Below are positions 53,999 to 61,983 of a DNA stretch of 64,000 nt, one piece after another. The notes below the pieces were generated by a model, which had not been told where the DNA came from, searched no databases, and saw only the letters and a list, made by a program, of their open reading frames with translations. The stretch covers positions 196,391-260,390 of the forward strand of contig CAWCJL010000001.1 of assembly GCA_963795775.1 (NCBI GenBank). The letters run 5' to 3'. Source of the stretch: CAWCJL01 sp963795775 (GTDB lineage Bacteria > Acidobacteriota > Terriglobia > Terriglobales > Acidobacteriaceae). Both the position numbers and the translations under genes were made by a program. Numbering within the stretch: the stretch's first letter is position 1; each line of letters begins with the position of its first letter.

Positions 53999-54575
53999 AG
54001 TTGTGTCCTCTCAAACGCTCAGTATTCGGGATTCGGCGAAGATGCGCCAAAGGAGATCTGCCGGAGTGCCGGCACGCATCGCGCCAGCCGCGGTCTCGTT
54101 CGAGAAACCACAGTCGCAAAGGGCCACACTCCTCCCAACCCATCAAGTATTGCTGAATCGGCTGCTTTGCGCAAGACGGGGAGGAACCGGCGAGCGGGTG
54201 GCGTTCGCAACCTGTCGCCGTCCGCGCCCTTCCAAGCGGTATGCGCCGCGACAGCCCGTTCGCCAGCGCCGTCGCACTCGTTTGCCGCAGAGCTGCGCCT
54301 GACCGCGAAGCTGGGTACGCCCCTGGCATAGGGCGAACTGGTGTATTTGCTGGCGCCGTGCCGATCTCGTCCTGCTGTGCTTCTGCTGGCACCTGTTGCT
54401 GGTTGGGCTCGGCTGGGCGGAACGTGCGCCACCGTTCCGCTCACCCTGACCTTGTGGCTCGTGTGGCTCGGCGTACGGCGCACCGCGCTACCGTTGGGGA
54501 ACCTGTGGCACAGAGCGCTCTGATGACCTAAGCGCGCCGCCGCCCGTGCGATCGTGCGGGGCGGCTGAGAGGCGG
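53999..54575. other. Intergenic region upstream of rpsP, no gene supported
   Basis: This ~577-base stretch between rpsP (minus, start side) and the DUF892 gene (minus, stop side) holds short open frames in all directions but none with a ribosome site plus a family-like product. The rpsP promoter should be at its left end. One 60-codon hydrophobic frame at 54341-54523 was considered and not accepted. Confidence 0.5.
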
Positions 54576-55109
54576 CTACACGGGGCTGAGGTTGGGATTG
54601 CGGTCCCGCGCGTCGGAAAGCTTCAGCATCGCGTCACGCGCACTGGGAACGATGAGGTGCCAGATTTTCTGTGCCGCGCGCCGTTCTTCCTCCTGTATTT
54701 CACGCGCCAGTTGTTCGGTCTGGAGATCCCCGGCGGTGGCAGCGGAGCTGGCCAGTGCTTCGTACATGGCTATCTCGCTGTTCTCAACGGCGAAGGCCAT
54801 GATCAAGTTCTGGGTCGCAACCTCCGCCTTGTCATGGCCCGATTGCGCGAGCTTGGGGAACGCATTCACCAGGTATGCGATGAATGTTTTGAAGCTGGAA
54901 GGAGTTCCGCCGATGGATTCCAGGCGTGCCGTCAGGCGTTCGTATTGTGACCGCGTCTCGTCCGCGTGCTGCTGAAATACCTGCTGGGCCGCAGTCGATT
55001 CACCCTGCCTGGCCATGCTGCGCAACTGCGTCTCGAAGTTCTTTTCCGCGGCGATTGCATCGATAAGATACTCACGCATCAGGCTCACTACATCCTGGTT
55101 CTTCTCCAT
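54576..55109 (-). CDS. DUF892 ferritin-like protein (YciE/YciF type)
   Basis: A 177-residue ferritin-like four-helix protein of the DUF892 family, related to stress-induced YciF. LMREYLIDAIAAEKNFETQLRSMA (residues ~10-33), HADETRSQYERLTARLESIGG, MAFAVENSEIAMYEALASSA and LAREIQEEERRAAQKIW carry the Glu/His positions that could bind two metals. No signal peptide. The molecular role is not established; probably stress related. Confidence 0.85.
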   Translation of the reverse strand: MEKNQDVVSLMREYLIDAIAAEKNFETQLRSMARQGESTAAQQVFQQHADETRSQYERLTARLESIGGTPSSFKTFIAYLVNAFPKLAQSGHDKAEVATQNLIMAFAVENSEIAMYEALASSAATAGDLQTEQLAREIQEEERRAAQKIWHLIVPSARDAMLKLSDARDRNPNLSPV

Positions 55110-55287
55110 CGGACTTATCCTCCCCGGACGGAGGTCGTGCCTGCCGTCGCGTTCATGTCTACAGATGCAGACCTATACGTGCCAGTGGTCTGCTACGTTG
55201 CCATGGTCTGCGCTGCGGCGCTATCTACAAGATCTGGCAGTATCGGCGGGCAGAGCAGGGTGCGCCGGTCGCATCCAACGAAGCACT

Positions 55288-56277
55288 ATGGGAACCGGCG
55301 CTGCCGCTACGTCCATGCTCCAAACCCGTACGCTTGGAGACTCCACACTCAACATCACCGCGATCGGATTCGGCGCCTGGGCGATCGGCGGCGGAAATTG
55401 GCAGTTTGCCTGGGGTCACCAGGAGGACGATGAGTCCGTCGAGGCGATTCGTCGAGCAGTGGAACTCGGTATCAACTGGATCGATACCGCGGCGATTTAT
55501 GGCTTGGGGCATTCGGAAGAGGTGGTGGGGCGCACGCTTCACAGCCTCACGGACAAGCCGCTCGTATTTACCAAATGCTCCATGCGCTGGGGCGCGGATC
55601 GCAAAATCTATCGCAGCTTGAAGCGGGATTCGGTGCGCGAAGAGGTGGAGAATTCGTTGCGGCGCCTGGGGGTCGATACCATCGACCTCTACCAGATCCA
55701 CTGGCCTGATCCGGAGGACCAGTTGGAAGAGGGTTGGGAGACCCTGGCCCGGATCAAGGAAGAAGGGAAGGTTCGGTACATTGGCGTGTCCAACTTTTCG
55801 GTCGCGCAGATGGAACGGGTACGGCGGATCGCGCCGATCACCTCTCTGCAGCCGCCGTATTCGCTGCTGAACCGCCGGGTGGAAGAGGACATCCTGCCGT
55901 ATTGCCTCAAGCACGGTATTGGCGTCATCAACTACTCGCCGATGGCCTCCGGACTGCTCACCGGAAAGATGACTCCGGACCGCATTCGGGCCATGCCGGA
56001 GGACGACTGGCGGCGGCGTAGTCCGCAGTTCAACGAGCCGAAACTGTCAGTCAACCTCGAGCTGAGTGAGTTGCTCCGCGAGATTGGAAAAGAGCACGGC
56101 GTGGAGGCCGGCGTGGTGGCGATTGCGTGGACGCTGCGGAATCCCGCAGTTACCGGCGCGATAGTGGGAGCGCGGAATGCACAGCAGATCGAGGGTACGA
56201 TTCCCGCGGCCACCTTGCGGCTGAGCGATGACGAGATTGCGCGGATTGATCGCTTCGTCGCTCGCCGGCTGGCCTGA
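55288..56277 (+). CDS. Aldo/keto reductase
   Basis: A 329-residue NADPH-dependent oxidoreductase of the AKR superfamily. The barrel shows ITAIGFGAWAIGG near residue 23, the catalytic Asp/Tyr in NWIDTAAIYGLGHSEEVVGR (~63-82), Lys in LVFTKCS near 93 and DLYQIHWPDPED with its His near 135. SNFSVAQMERV lies near 170, and AIAWTLRNPAVTGAIVGARNAQQI is typical of the C-terminus. The start may be the ATG at 55288 or the one at 55315; neither has a strong ribosome site. The substrate is unknown. Confidence 0.88.
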   Translation: MGTGAAATSMLQTRTLGDSTLNITAIGFGAWAIGGGNWQFAWGHQEDDESVEAIRRAVELGINWIDTAAIYGLGHSEEVVGRTLHSLTDKPLVFTKCSMRWGADRKIYRSLKRDSVREEVENSLRRLGVDTIDLYQIHWPDPEDQLEEGWETLARIKEEGKVRYIGVSNFSVAQMERVRRIAPITSLQPPYSLLNRRVEEDILPYCLKHGIGVINYSPMASGLLTGKMTPDRIRAMPEDDWRRRSPQFNEPKLSVNLELSELLREIGKEHGVEAGVVAIAWTLRNPAVTGAIVGARNAQQIEGTIPAATLRLSDDEIARIDRFVARRLA

Positions 56278-56512
56278 TTGCCGGCGCGGGCTGCCGGTGG
56301 TCGGCTGCCATGGGTCGTCCGCTTCGTAGAAGCAGGGAACTCGGCCTGCTTCGGCGCAAAGCCGTGCACCGAGCGAGCACGGTTGCTTTCCCGAATGGCT
56401 ACGGGTGAAAGCCAGTGCTTGCATCGCTGGAGAACTGGCGTCCCGGGCTCATTCTGAGCGCGGGAGATAAGACCATGCGCAGTGTGGATGAGACAATCGG
56501 TCGGCAAACACA

Positions 56513-56535
56513 AAAGCCCGCTCTCTGCGGGCTTT
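56513..56535 (-). terminator. Terminator of the repeat-protein operon
   Basis: The arms aaagcccgc and gcgggcttt enclose a five-base loop, followed on the minus strand by TGTGTTTG, 28 bases past the stop of the 56563 gene. It can also act on plus-strand transcripts leaving the aldo/keto reductase gene. Confidence 0.75.
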
Positions 56536-56562
56536 GTGGGCGAATTGAGGCGCGTGAGAAGG

Positions 56563-57084
56563 TTACATCGCTTCCAGATACCGCGGAAAGAGTTGTCCGG
56601 CGTGCTCCTGGAACAACACCGTAAGCCGCGCCAGCATTTCGCTGTAGATCGCAGCAGCCCGGTGCGCGTTAACCGAAGCGCCTACAGTCGAGCGGGACAG
56701 GGCGTACTTGCCCAAGGCGACCAGAACGCAGAGGCGGATCTGAAAAGCGTCGCTGCGCAGACCTTCGAGCAACTCCTCGTCAGGGTCGTTGCCGTGTTCC
56801 GCAGCGTAATCGGCCAGTTGCACCAGAAGGGGGGCATTGGTGTACATGGCCCACAGCCCGCGTGCACCATCAATGCGGCTCCAGATGTTCTGGGGGGTAG
56901 CACTAATTCCCCCTTTGAATAGGTACCGATCTGCGATCGCGTCGAAACCCCAGTCATTCGCTCGTAACCTACCCACGATGTCATCCCAGGTGCGGCTGCG
57001 TCGTTTTGCCTGCTGCCGCCGCCAAATGCCGGCATAAGTAAGCAGGACAGCTGTCACTATCACTTGAACCATTGGCAGAATCAT
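56563..57084 (-). CDS. Membrane-anchored protein of unknown function
   Basis: A 173-residue protein with one N-terminal membrane helix (MVQVIVTAVLLTYAGIW) and a basic stop (RRQQAKRRSR), so the remaining helical domain probably faces the cytoplasm. Later segments (LWAMYTNAPLLVQLADYAAEHG; IRLCVLVALGKYAL) are helical. No family recognised. Its ATG overlaps the stop of the 57081 gene as ATGA, so the two are coupled. Part of a three-gene unit that begins with the repeat protein. Confidence 0.7.
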   Translation of the reverse strand: MILPMVQVIVTAVLLTYAGIWRRQQAKRRSRTWDDIVGRLRANDWGFDAIADRYLFKGGISATPQNIWSRIDGARGLWAMYTNAPLLVQLADYAAEHGNDPDEELLEGLRSDAFQIRLCVLVALGKYALSRSTVGASVNAHRAAAIYSEMLARLTVLFQEHAGQLFPRYLEAM

Positions 57085-57878
57085 CGTTGTCCCAGGCTCC
57101 GGGTAACCGCCAAGCGAGTACGGTTGGCGGTTCCAGCTATTGTTACCAGAACAGCTTCCATTTGTGGAGTGAATTCTTTTCGCGGGGCTTCATTTCGGGA
57201 AAATGCCCACAACCAGAAGACCAAAGTGGCAATGTAGGCCGCGGATTGGAGCTCCATCAGGGCGGAAGCCTGCGCATCCTTGGCCGCAACAGTCGCGAAC
57301 CCCTGCATGTGATTCAAACTGAATTCAACCAGGATCGATATGGCGCTATAGAACGCAAGCCCGGTGGTGAGCTGCAGAACATGGTTCCGCCAATTGATCC
57401 CGAGCACCTGCGCGAAGCCGGCAATGGCGGCGAAAATGAGCAACCGCGCAATCGCAAACCCAAACCCAACCCGGAGCAGAAGGGGAGCAAGATGTCCGCT
57501 GTTGTGCGCCGCCTGGGGGGCAAGCCAGAGAGCTAGCGGGATCGTGACAACACAAACGCCGGTGAGAATCAGGAGACTCTGTTTCGGCAAAGACCGCTTC
57601 ACCGGCCGCAAGACATTCAGACCGATCTCCAGAAGCACCAGTAGCTGCAGAGTGAAATCCAGAAGTTGAGCGATCAGGTACTCAGTGAAATAAGCGCGTG
57701 CAGACGCATGGTGCAGAACCCAGTAGCCAGCCGGATCAGCCAAGAGATTGTAAGCCATGTAGGCGGTAAAGAATGCAAAGGGGCGCCAATGGCGAGTCCG
57801 GAGGAGCACGACGAAAAGGGCGAGCTGGCCAGCGTAACTGGCCGCCCAAAGCACGCCGCCGATGCTCGACAGTTGCAT
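57081..57878 (-). CDS. Seven-helix integral membrane protein of unknown function
   Basis: A 265-residue protein with about seven predicted membrane helices (near residues 6-26, 31-50, 66-88, 100-120, 135-155, 168-185 and 215-232), without a recognisable transport or enzyme motif. HWRPFAFFTAYMAYN near 30 and AYIATLVFWLWAF near 213 are the clearest segments. It begins 62 bases after the repeat-protein stop and overlaps the next gene (ATGA), so it is probably in the same operon. Confidence 0.72.
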   Translation of the reverse strand: MQLSSIGGVLWAASYAGQLALFVVLLRTRHWRPFAFFTAYMAYNLLADPAGYWVLHHASARAYFTEYLIAQLLDFTLQLLVLLEIGLNVLRPVKRSLPKQSLLILTGVCVVTIPLALWLAPQAAHNSGHLAPLLLRVGFGFAIARLLIFAAIAGFAQVLGINWRNHVLQLTTGLAFYSAISILVEFSLNHMQGFATVAAKDAQASALMELQSAAYIATLVFWLWAFSRNEAPRKEFTPQMEAVLVTIAGTANRTRLAVTRSLGQR

Positions 57879-57940
57879 TGCCCCGATCCTCGAAATCGAA
57901 GCTTATCTTACAACCGGGCTCGAAAGCGACAATACATCTT

Positions 57941-58477
57941 CTATGCCATGTAGCCCATGCCGCCCTTGGGCCAGGGCTGACCGGGGGTAACGACTGCAGC
58001 ATGGAGATAGCCCATGCCGCCCTTGGGCCAGGGCTGACCGGGGGTAATGACTGCAGCATGGAGATAGCCCATGCCGCCCTTGGGCCAGGGCTGACCGGGG
58101 GTAACGACTGCAGCATGGAGATAGCCCATGCCGCCCTTGGGCCAAGGCTGACCGGGGGTGACGACTGCAGCATGGAGATAGCCCATGCCGCCCTTGGGCC
58201 AGGGCTGACCGGGGGTCACGACTGCAGCATGGAGATAGCCCATGCCGCCCTTGGGCCAGGGCTGACCGGGGGTGACGACTGCAGCATGCAGATAGCCCAT
58301 GCCGCCCTTGGGCCAGGGCTGACCGGGGGTGGTGACCTGATCGCTCACTGTAGTTACTACCTGATTATTACTTACGGAAGCAGTAGAACCCATATCGGAG
58401 GTCATCCCCCTTGCCCCGAACGAGGCGGCTGTAAGAACTGCACAGAGGACGCTAAACCTGAATGTTTTCTTCGACAT
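57941..58477 (-). CDS. Secreted protein built of seven near-identical 19-residue repeats
   Basis: I know no named family. The 178-residue product starts with a Sec signal (KKTFRFSVLCAVLTAASFGARG, residues 3-24), then a short Ser/Thr/Val linker (to ~48). Next come seven units of the form VTPGQPWPKGGMGYLHAAV (19 residues; the last ends GYMA). Only the first residue of a unit varies (T, V or I). The units are proline- and glycine-rich with a Trp, a Tyr and a His each, no cysteine. Codon differences between units are mostly silent. It probably is exported. It could be a surface or extracellular repeat peptide, or a multi-core precursor; no processing motif is visible. Confidence 0.8.
   Translation of the reverse strand: MSKKTFRFSVLCAVLTAASFGARGMTSDMGSTASVSNNQVVTTVSDQVTTPGQPWPKGGMGYLHAAVVTPGQPWPKGGMGYLHAAVVTPGQPWPKGGMGYLHAAVVTPGQPWPKGGMGYLHAAVVTPGQPWPKGGMGYLHAAVITPGQPWPKGGMGYLHAAVVTPGQPWPKGGMGYMA
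57944..58333 (-). repeat. Tandem 57-base coding repeat, about 6.8 units
   Basis: Six full 57-base units and a 48-base remnant encode the repeats. Units differ at only a few positions (for example gtaac, gtaat, gtgac and gtcac at one site, and one ggccaagg), pointing to recent expansion or gene conversion. As 57 is divisible by three and the unit has few stops, several other frames are also open across the array; they are not taken as genes. Confidence 0.95.
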
Positions 58478-58723
58478 GGGGGAGGCTCCGGAGATTTGAG
58501 ATAGCGCTGTTGGGCGCTGGTCGAACGTTATCCGAGGGACGTCAGGAAAGCTACAACTTTTGTGTAATTTTCTTAGGTGTCATCTAGATTGGTTACCTAG
58601 GTCATGAGAAACCGCGTTCAAGACGCCCTTCTTGTTGGCCTTCCTGCCATGCTCGTGATAGCCTCCAGCTTCGCCGAACTTCCGTAATTCGCCCTTGGTT
58701 CCAGGAGGTAGTCAGTTCGTGGG

Positions 58724-59101
58724 ATGGAATACCTCTCTTTGCCGCCGTACTCTGCGTCCATGACCCCCGGGCTCTCAGCTCCGAGCAATGGCGAACCAGC
58801 AACCACGGAGTTGCGCAATGCTGTCCGTTTCCCCCTCCGCATTCCGCTGCGTCTCTTTACCGCTCAGGGCGAGGTCGTGGCGCATACAGAAAACATCTCA
58901 GCTACAGGCGTAGCATTTACGTTGGAGAAGCCGCTCGCTCTACAGACCGCCGTCCGATTCACCATGAAGATGCCCGCCGAGGCCATGGGAACCCCCACCG
59001 ATGTTGTGGTTCATTGTGCCGGGCGTGTGGTACGCTGCACTCCAAGCCCGGAATGCACACGAGCCGCAGCAGTAATCGACGAATATTATTTCAGTCAGTG
59101 A
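58724..59101 (+). CDS. PilZ-domain protein
   Basis: A 125-residue protein with a PilZ domain, the c-di-GMP receptor fold. The arginine stretch RNAVRFPLRIPLRL (residues ~31-44) and NISATGVAFTLEKP (~57-70) stand for RxxxR and D/NxSxxG, so ligand binding is plausible. AGGAGG lies 15 bases before the ATG at 58724, longer than ideal; an ATG at 58760 is the alternative. It ends seven bases before the response regulator gene and is probably co-transcribed with it. Confidence 0.8.
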   Translation: MEYLSLPPYSASMTPGLSAPSNGEPATTELRNAVRFPLRIPLRLFTAQGEVVAHTENISATGVAFTLEKPLALQTAVRFTMKMPAEAMGTPTDVVVHCAGRVVRCTPSPECTRAAAVIDEYYFSQ

Positions 59102-59108
59102 ATCGCTT

Positions 59109-59903
59109 ATGTGCGCTGCTAAACCAGAATCCCTAGAAGAATCTGTACCCGCCGAGCCAGTCGAAAACGCCGCAGGCAGCGAAAGCAACCTGGTGCGTGT
59201 GATTCTGGCTGACTCCCAGGCCATCTACCGCGTGGGCATGCGCAAGATCTTCGCCCTGGAAGACGATATCCGGGTAGTTGCCCAGGTGGACACCCTCAGC
59301 AACCTCGACGCCGCCATCCAACGCTTTCCGACCGATGTTGTCATCCTGGAAGGCAGCCTGGTCGCGGGCACCACGGATGCCATCCCGGCAATCGTGCGCC
59401 GCAGCCCGGAAGTGAAGATCATCATTCAGGCCGTCTCTGCTGACGAGTCAAACACGGTTGAGCTGTATCGCCGTGGGGTCCGGGGTATCATCCCGCGCTC
59501 CATCTCGCCGGACCTGCTGGTGAAATGCGTACGCAAGATTGCGCAGGGCGAAACCTGGATCGACAACCAGTCCGTGAACTGGGTGATCGAGGCGTATCGC
59601 TCGCAAGCCACCGCACTGACTAGTCCGAAGTCGCAGCCCCGGCTTTCTCCCAAGGAGATGGCGATCATCACCTGCATTACGCAGGGAAAGCGCAATAAGG
59701 AGATCGCTTACCAGCTCGGGACCACTGAACAGGTCATCAAGAACTACCTGCGCAAGGTCTACGACAAGCTGGGCGTCTCTGACCGGCTTGAGCTCGCGCT
59801 CTACTGCCTCCACCACCAACTGCACAAGAAGTTCGCAGAAGGAGCGGCGGAAGGCGCAGATGCGGCCGCGATCATCAGCCAGACGATTGCGCACGGCAAA
59901 TAG
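59109..59903 (+). CDS. LuxR/NarL-type response regulator with atypical receiver
   Basis: A 264-residue transcription regulator: receiver domain (~28-145), then a LuxR-type helix-turn-helix (LSPKEMAIITCITQGKRNKEIAYQLG... IKNYLRKVYDKLGVSDR, ~178-222). The phosphorylation site is unusual: the family Asp is Glu81 (DVVILEGS), the acidic pair at 35-36 is Asp-Ser (ADSQ), and the conserved Lys is Arg130 (IIPRSIS). The receiver probably cannot be phosphorylated normally and may be locked or use another signal. It follows the PilZ gene by seven bases. Confidence 0.88.
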   Translation: MCAAKPESLEESVPAEPVENAAGSESNLVRVILADSQAIYRVGMRKIFALEDDIRVVAQVDTLSNLDAAIQRFPTDVVILEGSLVAGTTDAIPAIVRRSPEVKIIIQAVSADESNTVELYRRGVRGIIPRSISPDLLVKCVRKIAQGETWIDNQSVNWVIEAYRSQATALTSPKSQPRLSPKEMAIITCITQGKRNKEIAYQLGTTEQVIKNYLRKVYDKLGVSDRLELALYCLHHQLHKKFAEGAAEGADAAAIISQTIAHGK

Positions 59904-60006
59904 GGCGGCGCGACCGGGCGATTGACCGGGAGCTGAAGCACATAGTTGTGTGGGGGAGGATTGTGCCCGGGACGTTTCTGCCTGGCGTCGGGCGTAGCGC
60001 CAGCAG

Positions 60007-60546
60007 CTAGCAGGTTTTGTTTTCGCGCACCGGTTCGGTGTCCGCCTTGTCCAGCGGCAAGTCCGACCGGCGTACTTCTTCGAGCAGATCGACCAGCAGT
60101 TCCAGCCGCCGGGCTTCCATGTGCTCCATCAGCTTGCGGATGCGTTGCTCCAGCCCGGGAGTGATGACTTCAAGCTGGCGCCGTCCTTCATCCGTAATCT
60201 CCGTAAGCACAATCCGGCGATCCCTCAGGTCGCGCTGACGCCGTACCAGTCCTTGGCGGGCAAGCCGGTCCAGCAGCCGCGTGATGTCCGGGTCGCTGCT
60301 GACCAATCGATTGCCCAGTTCAGAGCAGGTGAGTCCTTCCTCACCGGCTCCCCTCAGTATCCGCAAAGCATTGTACTGCGTGGTGGTAAGCCCTCTTGGC
60401 TTCAACACCGCCTGCACCCCGCGTCGCAGGTGATCGGCGGTGCGCTCTACATTCAGCAGCGCTTCTTCTTCGACGCTGGCGAACGGTTGCGTCTGTTTGA
60501 TCTCGTGTTTCAGAGTTCGCCCCACTATGCCCTCCGGTTTTCGCAT
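60007..60546 (-). CDS. MarR-family transcription regulator
   Basis: A 179-residue regulator with a winged-helix DNA-binding domain. LTTTQYNALRILRGAGEEGLTCSELGNRLVSSDPDITRLLDRLARQGLVRR (residues ~53-104) is the recognition region, with RDRRIVLTEITDEGRRQL as the wing. The ATG at 60546 has AGGA eight bases upstream; a reading from 60594 adds 16 residues. It lies divergent to the SHS-type transporter at 60745, which it may control. Confidence 0.85.
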   Translation of the reverse strand: MRKPEGIVGRTLKHEIKQTQPFASVEEEALLNVERTADHLRRGVQAVLKPRGLTTTQYNALRILRGAGEEGLTCSELGNRLVSSDPDITRLLDRLARQGLVRRQRDLRDRRIVLTEITDEGRRQLEVITPGLEQRIRKLMEHMEARRLELLVDLLEEVRRSDLPLDKADTEPVRENKTC

Positions 60547-60744
60547 CCCTGAATCCTGTTCCCTTTGGAAGGACCGGATGAGGGTTCGAGACATACTAAG
60601 CCCGTTTGCAGTCAGGTCGCCAGAACTGGCGCAACATTTACTATCTGCCCCTGTGCGTCGCCCTGTGTGGCTCCTGGCTGCCTCACTTGAGACCCGGAGC
60701 GCATCGCGCCAAGCAGGTGAGGCGCCCTGTTATGCTGGCCGGGC

Positions 60745-61977
60745 ATGGCCCTTTTCGCCCCGTTCAGCAGGTTGAGTTCGCAGCAGCGCCATGCTTTCCT
60801 CGCGTGCTTCCTCGGTTGGTCGCTCGACGCCTTCGACTACTTCATCCTGGTCTTTTGCATTTCAGCAATTGCGAAGGACTTTCATGCCGAGGTCGGCACC
60901 GTGGCGGAGGCTTTGTTCCTGACCTTGGCCTTCCGTCCCGTTGGGGCACTCCTATTTGGCGCCATGGCGGATCGCTTCGGCCGGCGTCCCACGCTGATCG
61001 TCAACATTCTCTGCTATTCCATTCTGGAGTTGGCGTGTGCCTTTGTGCCGTCGCTTACGGCGTTGTTCGTTCTGCGTGCGTTGTTCGGGATCGCAATGGG
61101 CGGCGAGTGGGGCGTGGGAGCGGCGCTCGCCTTCGAGAGCCTGCCAATGGAAGACCGCGGATTTTTCTCGGGCGTGTTGCAGGAGGGATATGCGGTGGGC
61201 TACCTGGTCGCCTCGGCGGTCTTCGGGCTGCTCTTTCATAGCATTGGCTGGCGAGGCATGTTTGTGGTGGGGGCGGCCCCCGTACTGGTGGCCGGCTATA
61301 TCGGGTTCAAGGTGGAGGAGTCGCCGGCCTGGCTTAAGCGCCGGAACCAGACGAGCGCAGACCGCAGCGCGCGGCCGAACCTGTGGCAGGGGATCCGCCG
61401 CTATCTTCCGGTGTTCGGTTTCCTGGTGCTCCTGATGGCCGGCTTCAACGCGTTCAGCCACGGTACGCAGGACCTGTATCCCACCTTTCTGCAGAAGGAC
61501 CACGGATTCGGGTCGCGGCTCACTGGCGCACTGGGGATCGTTCTCAACCTGGGCGCCTTATCCGGCGGTCTGGTCTTCGGCACGCTTTCGGAGCGCTGGG
61601 GACGCAAGCGCGCCATCATTGCCGCGGCCCTGCTGGCCATTCCGGTTATACCGTTATATGCGCTGGGGCACGGCGTCCCCAGCCTCGCCTTGGGGGCGTT
61701 CCTGATGCAGTTCATGGTGCAGGGTGCGTGGGGCGTGGTGCCGGCGTACCTGAGCGAGCTGTCACCCGGGCCTGTTCGCGCCACGTTCCCGGGCTTTGCC
61801 TATCAGCTCGGCAACCTGGTCACCTCGCGCAACAGCGTGATCCAGGCACGGCTGGCAGAGCACTGGGGCAGTTACGGACGAGTGCTGGCGGGTACGGTCC
61901 TGATCGTTGCGCTGTTTCTGGCCGCGGTGACCGCGTTCGGGCGAGAGTCGCGGGGTACGGATCTGACGAGCAGCTAA
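60745..61977 (+). CDS. MFS transporter, sialate/carboxylate:H+ symporter type
   Basis: A 410-residue major facilitator with twelve helices. The N-terminus HAFLACFLGWSLDAFDYFILVF (~16-37) and GALLFGAMADRFGRRPTLI near 68 place it in the SHS-like branch that includes JEN-type lactate and sialic acid carriers; MGGEWGVGAALAFESLP near 117 and SERWGRKRAII near 285 are further MFS signatures. Transport of a carboxylate is likely but the substrate is not shown. A MarR gene is divergent to it. Confidence 0.85.
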   Translation: MALFAPFSRLSSQQRHAFLACFLGWSLDAFDYFILVFCISAIAKDFHAEVGTVAEALFLTLAFRPVGALLFGAMADRFGRRPTLIVNILCYSILELACAFVPSLTALFVLRALFGIAMGGEWGVGAALAFESLPMEDRGFFSGVLQEGYAVGYLVASAVFGLLFHSIGWRGMFVVGAAPVLVAGYIGFKVEESPAWLKRRNQTSADRSARPNLWQGIRRYLPVFGFLVLLMAGFNAFSHGTQDLYPTFLQKDHGFGSRLTGALGIVLNLGALSGGLVFGTLSERWGRKRAIIAAALLAIPVIPLYALGHGVPSLALGAFLMQFMVQGAWGVVPAYLSELSPGPVRATFPGFAYQLGNLVTSRNSVIQARLAEHWGSYGRVLAGTVLIVALFLAAVTAFGRESRGTDLTSS

Positions 61978-61983
61978 ACGTAG

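Noticed and set aside
54341..54523. Small hydrophobic plus-strand frame (60 codons)
   Set aside because: Leucine-rich but without a ribosome site or recognisable family; other frames of the same stretch are equally hydrophobic.
57944..58333. CRISPR-like array
   Set aside because: The 57-base units are directly joined with no spacers and encode protein repeats.
57773..58504. Open frames on the plus strand and in other minus frames across the 57-base array
   Set aside because: They exist only because the repeat length is a multiple of three; they lack signal peptides and ribosome sites, and the 58477 frame alone has a signal peptide and silent-site variation.
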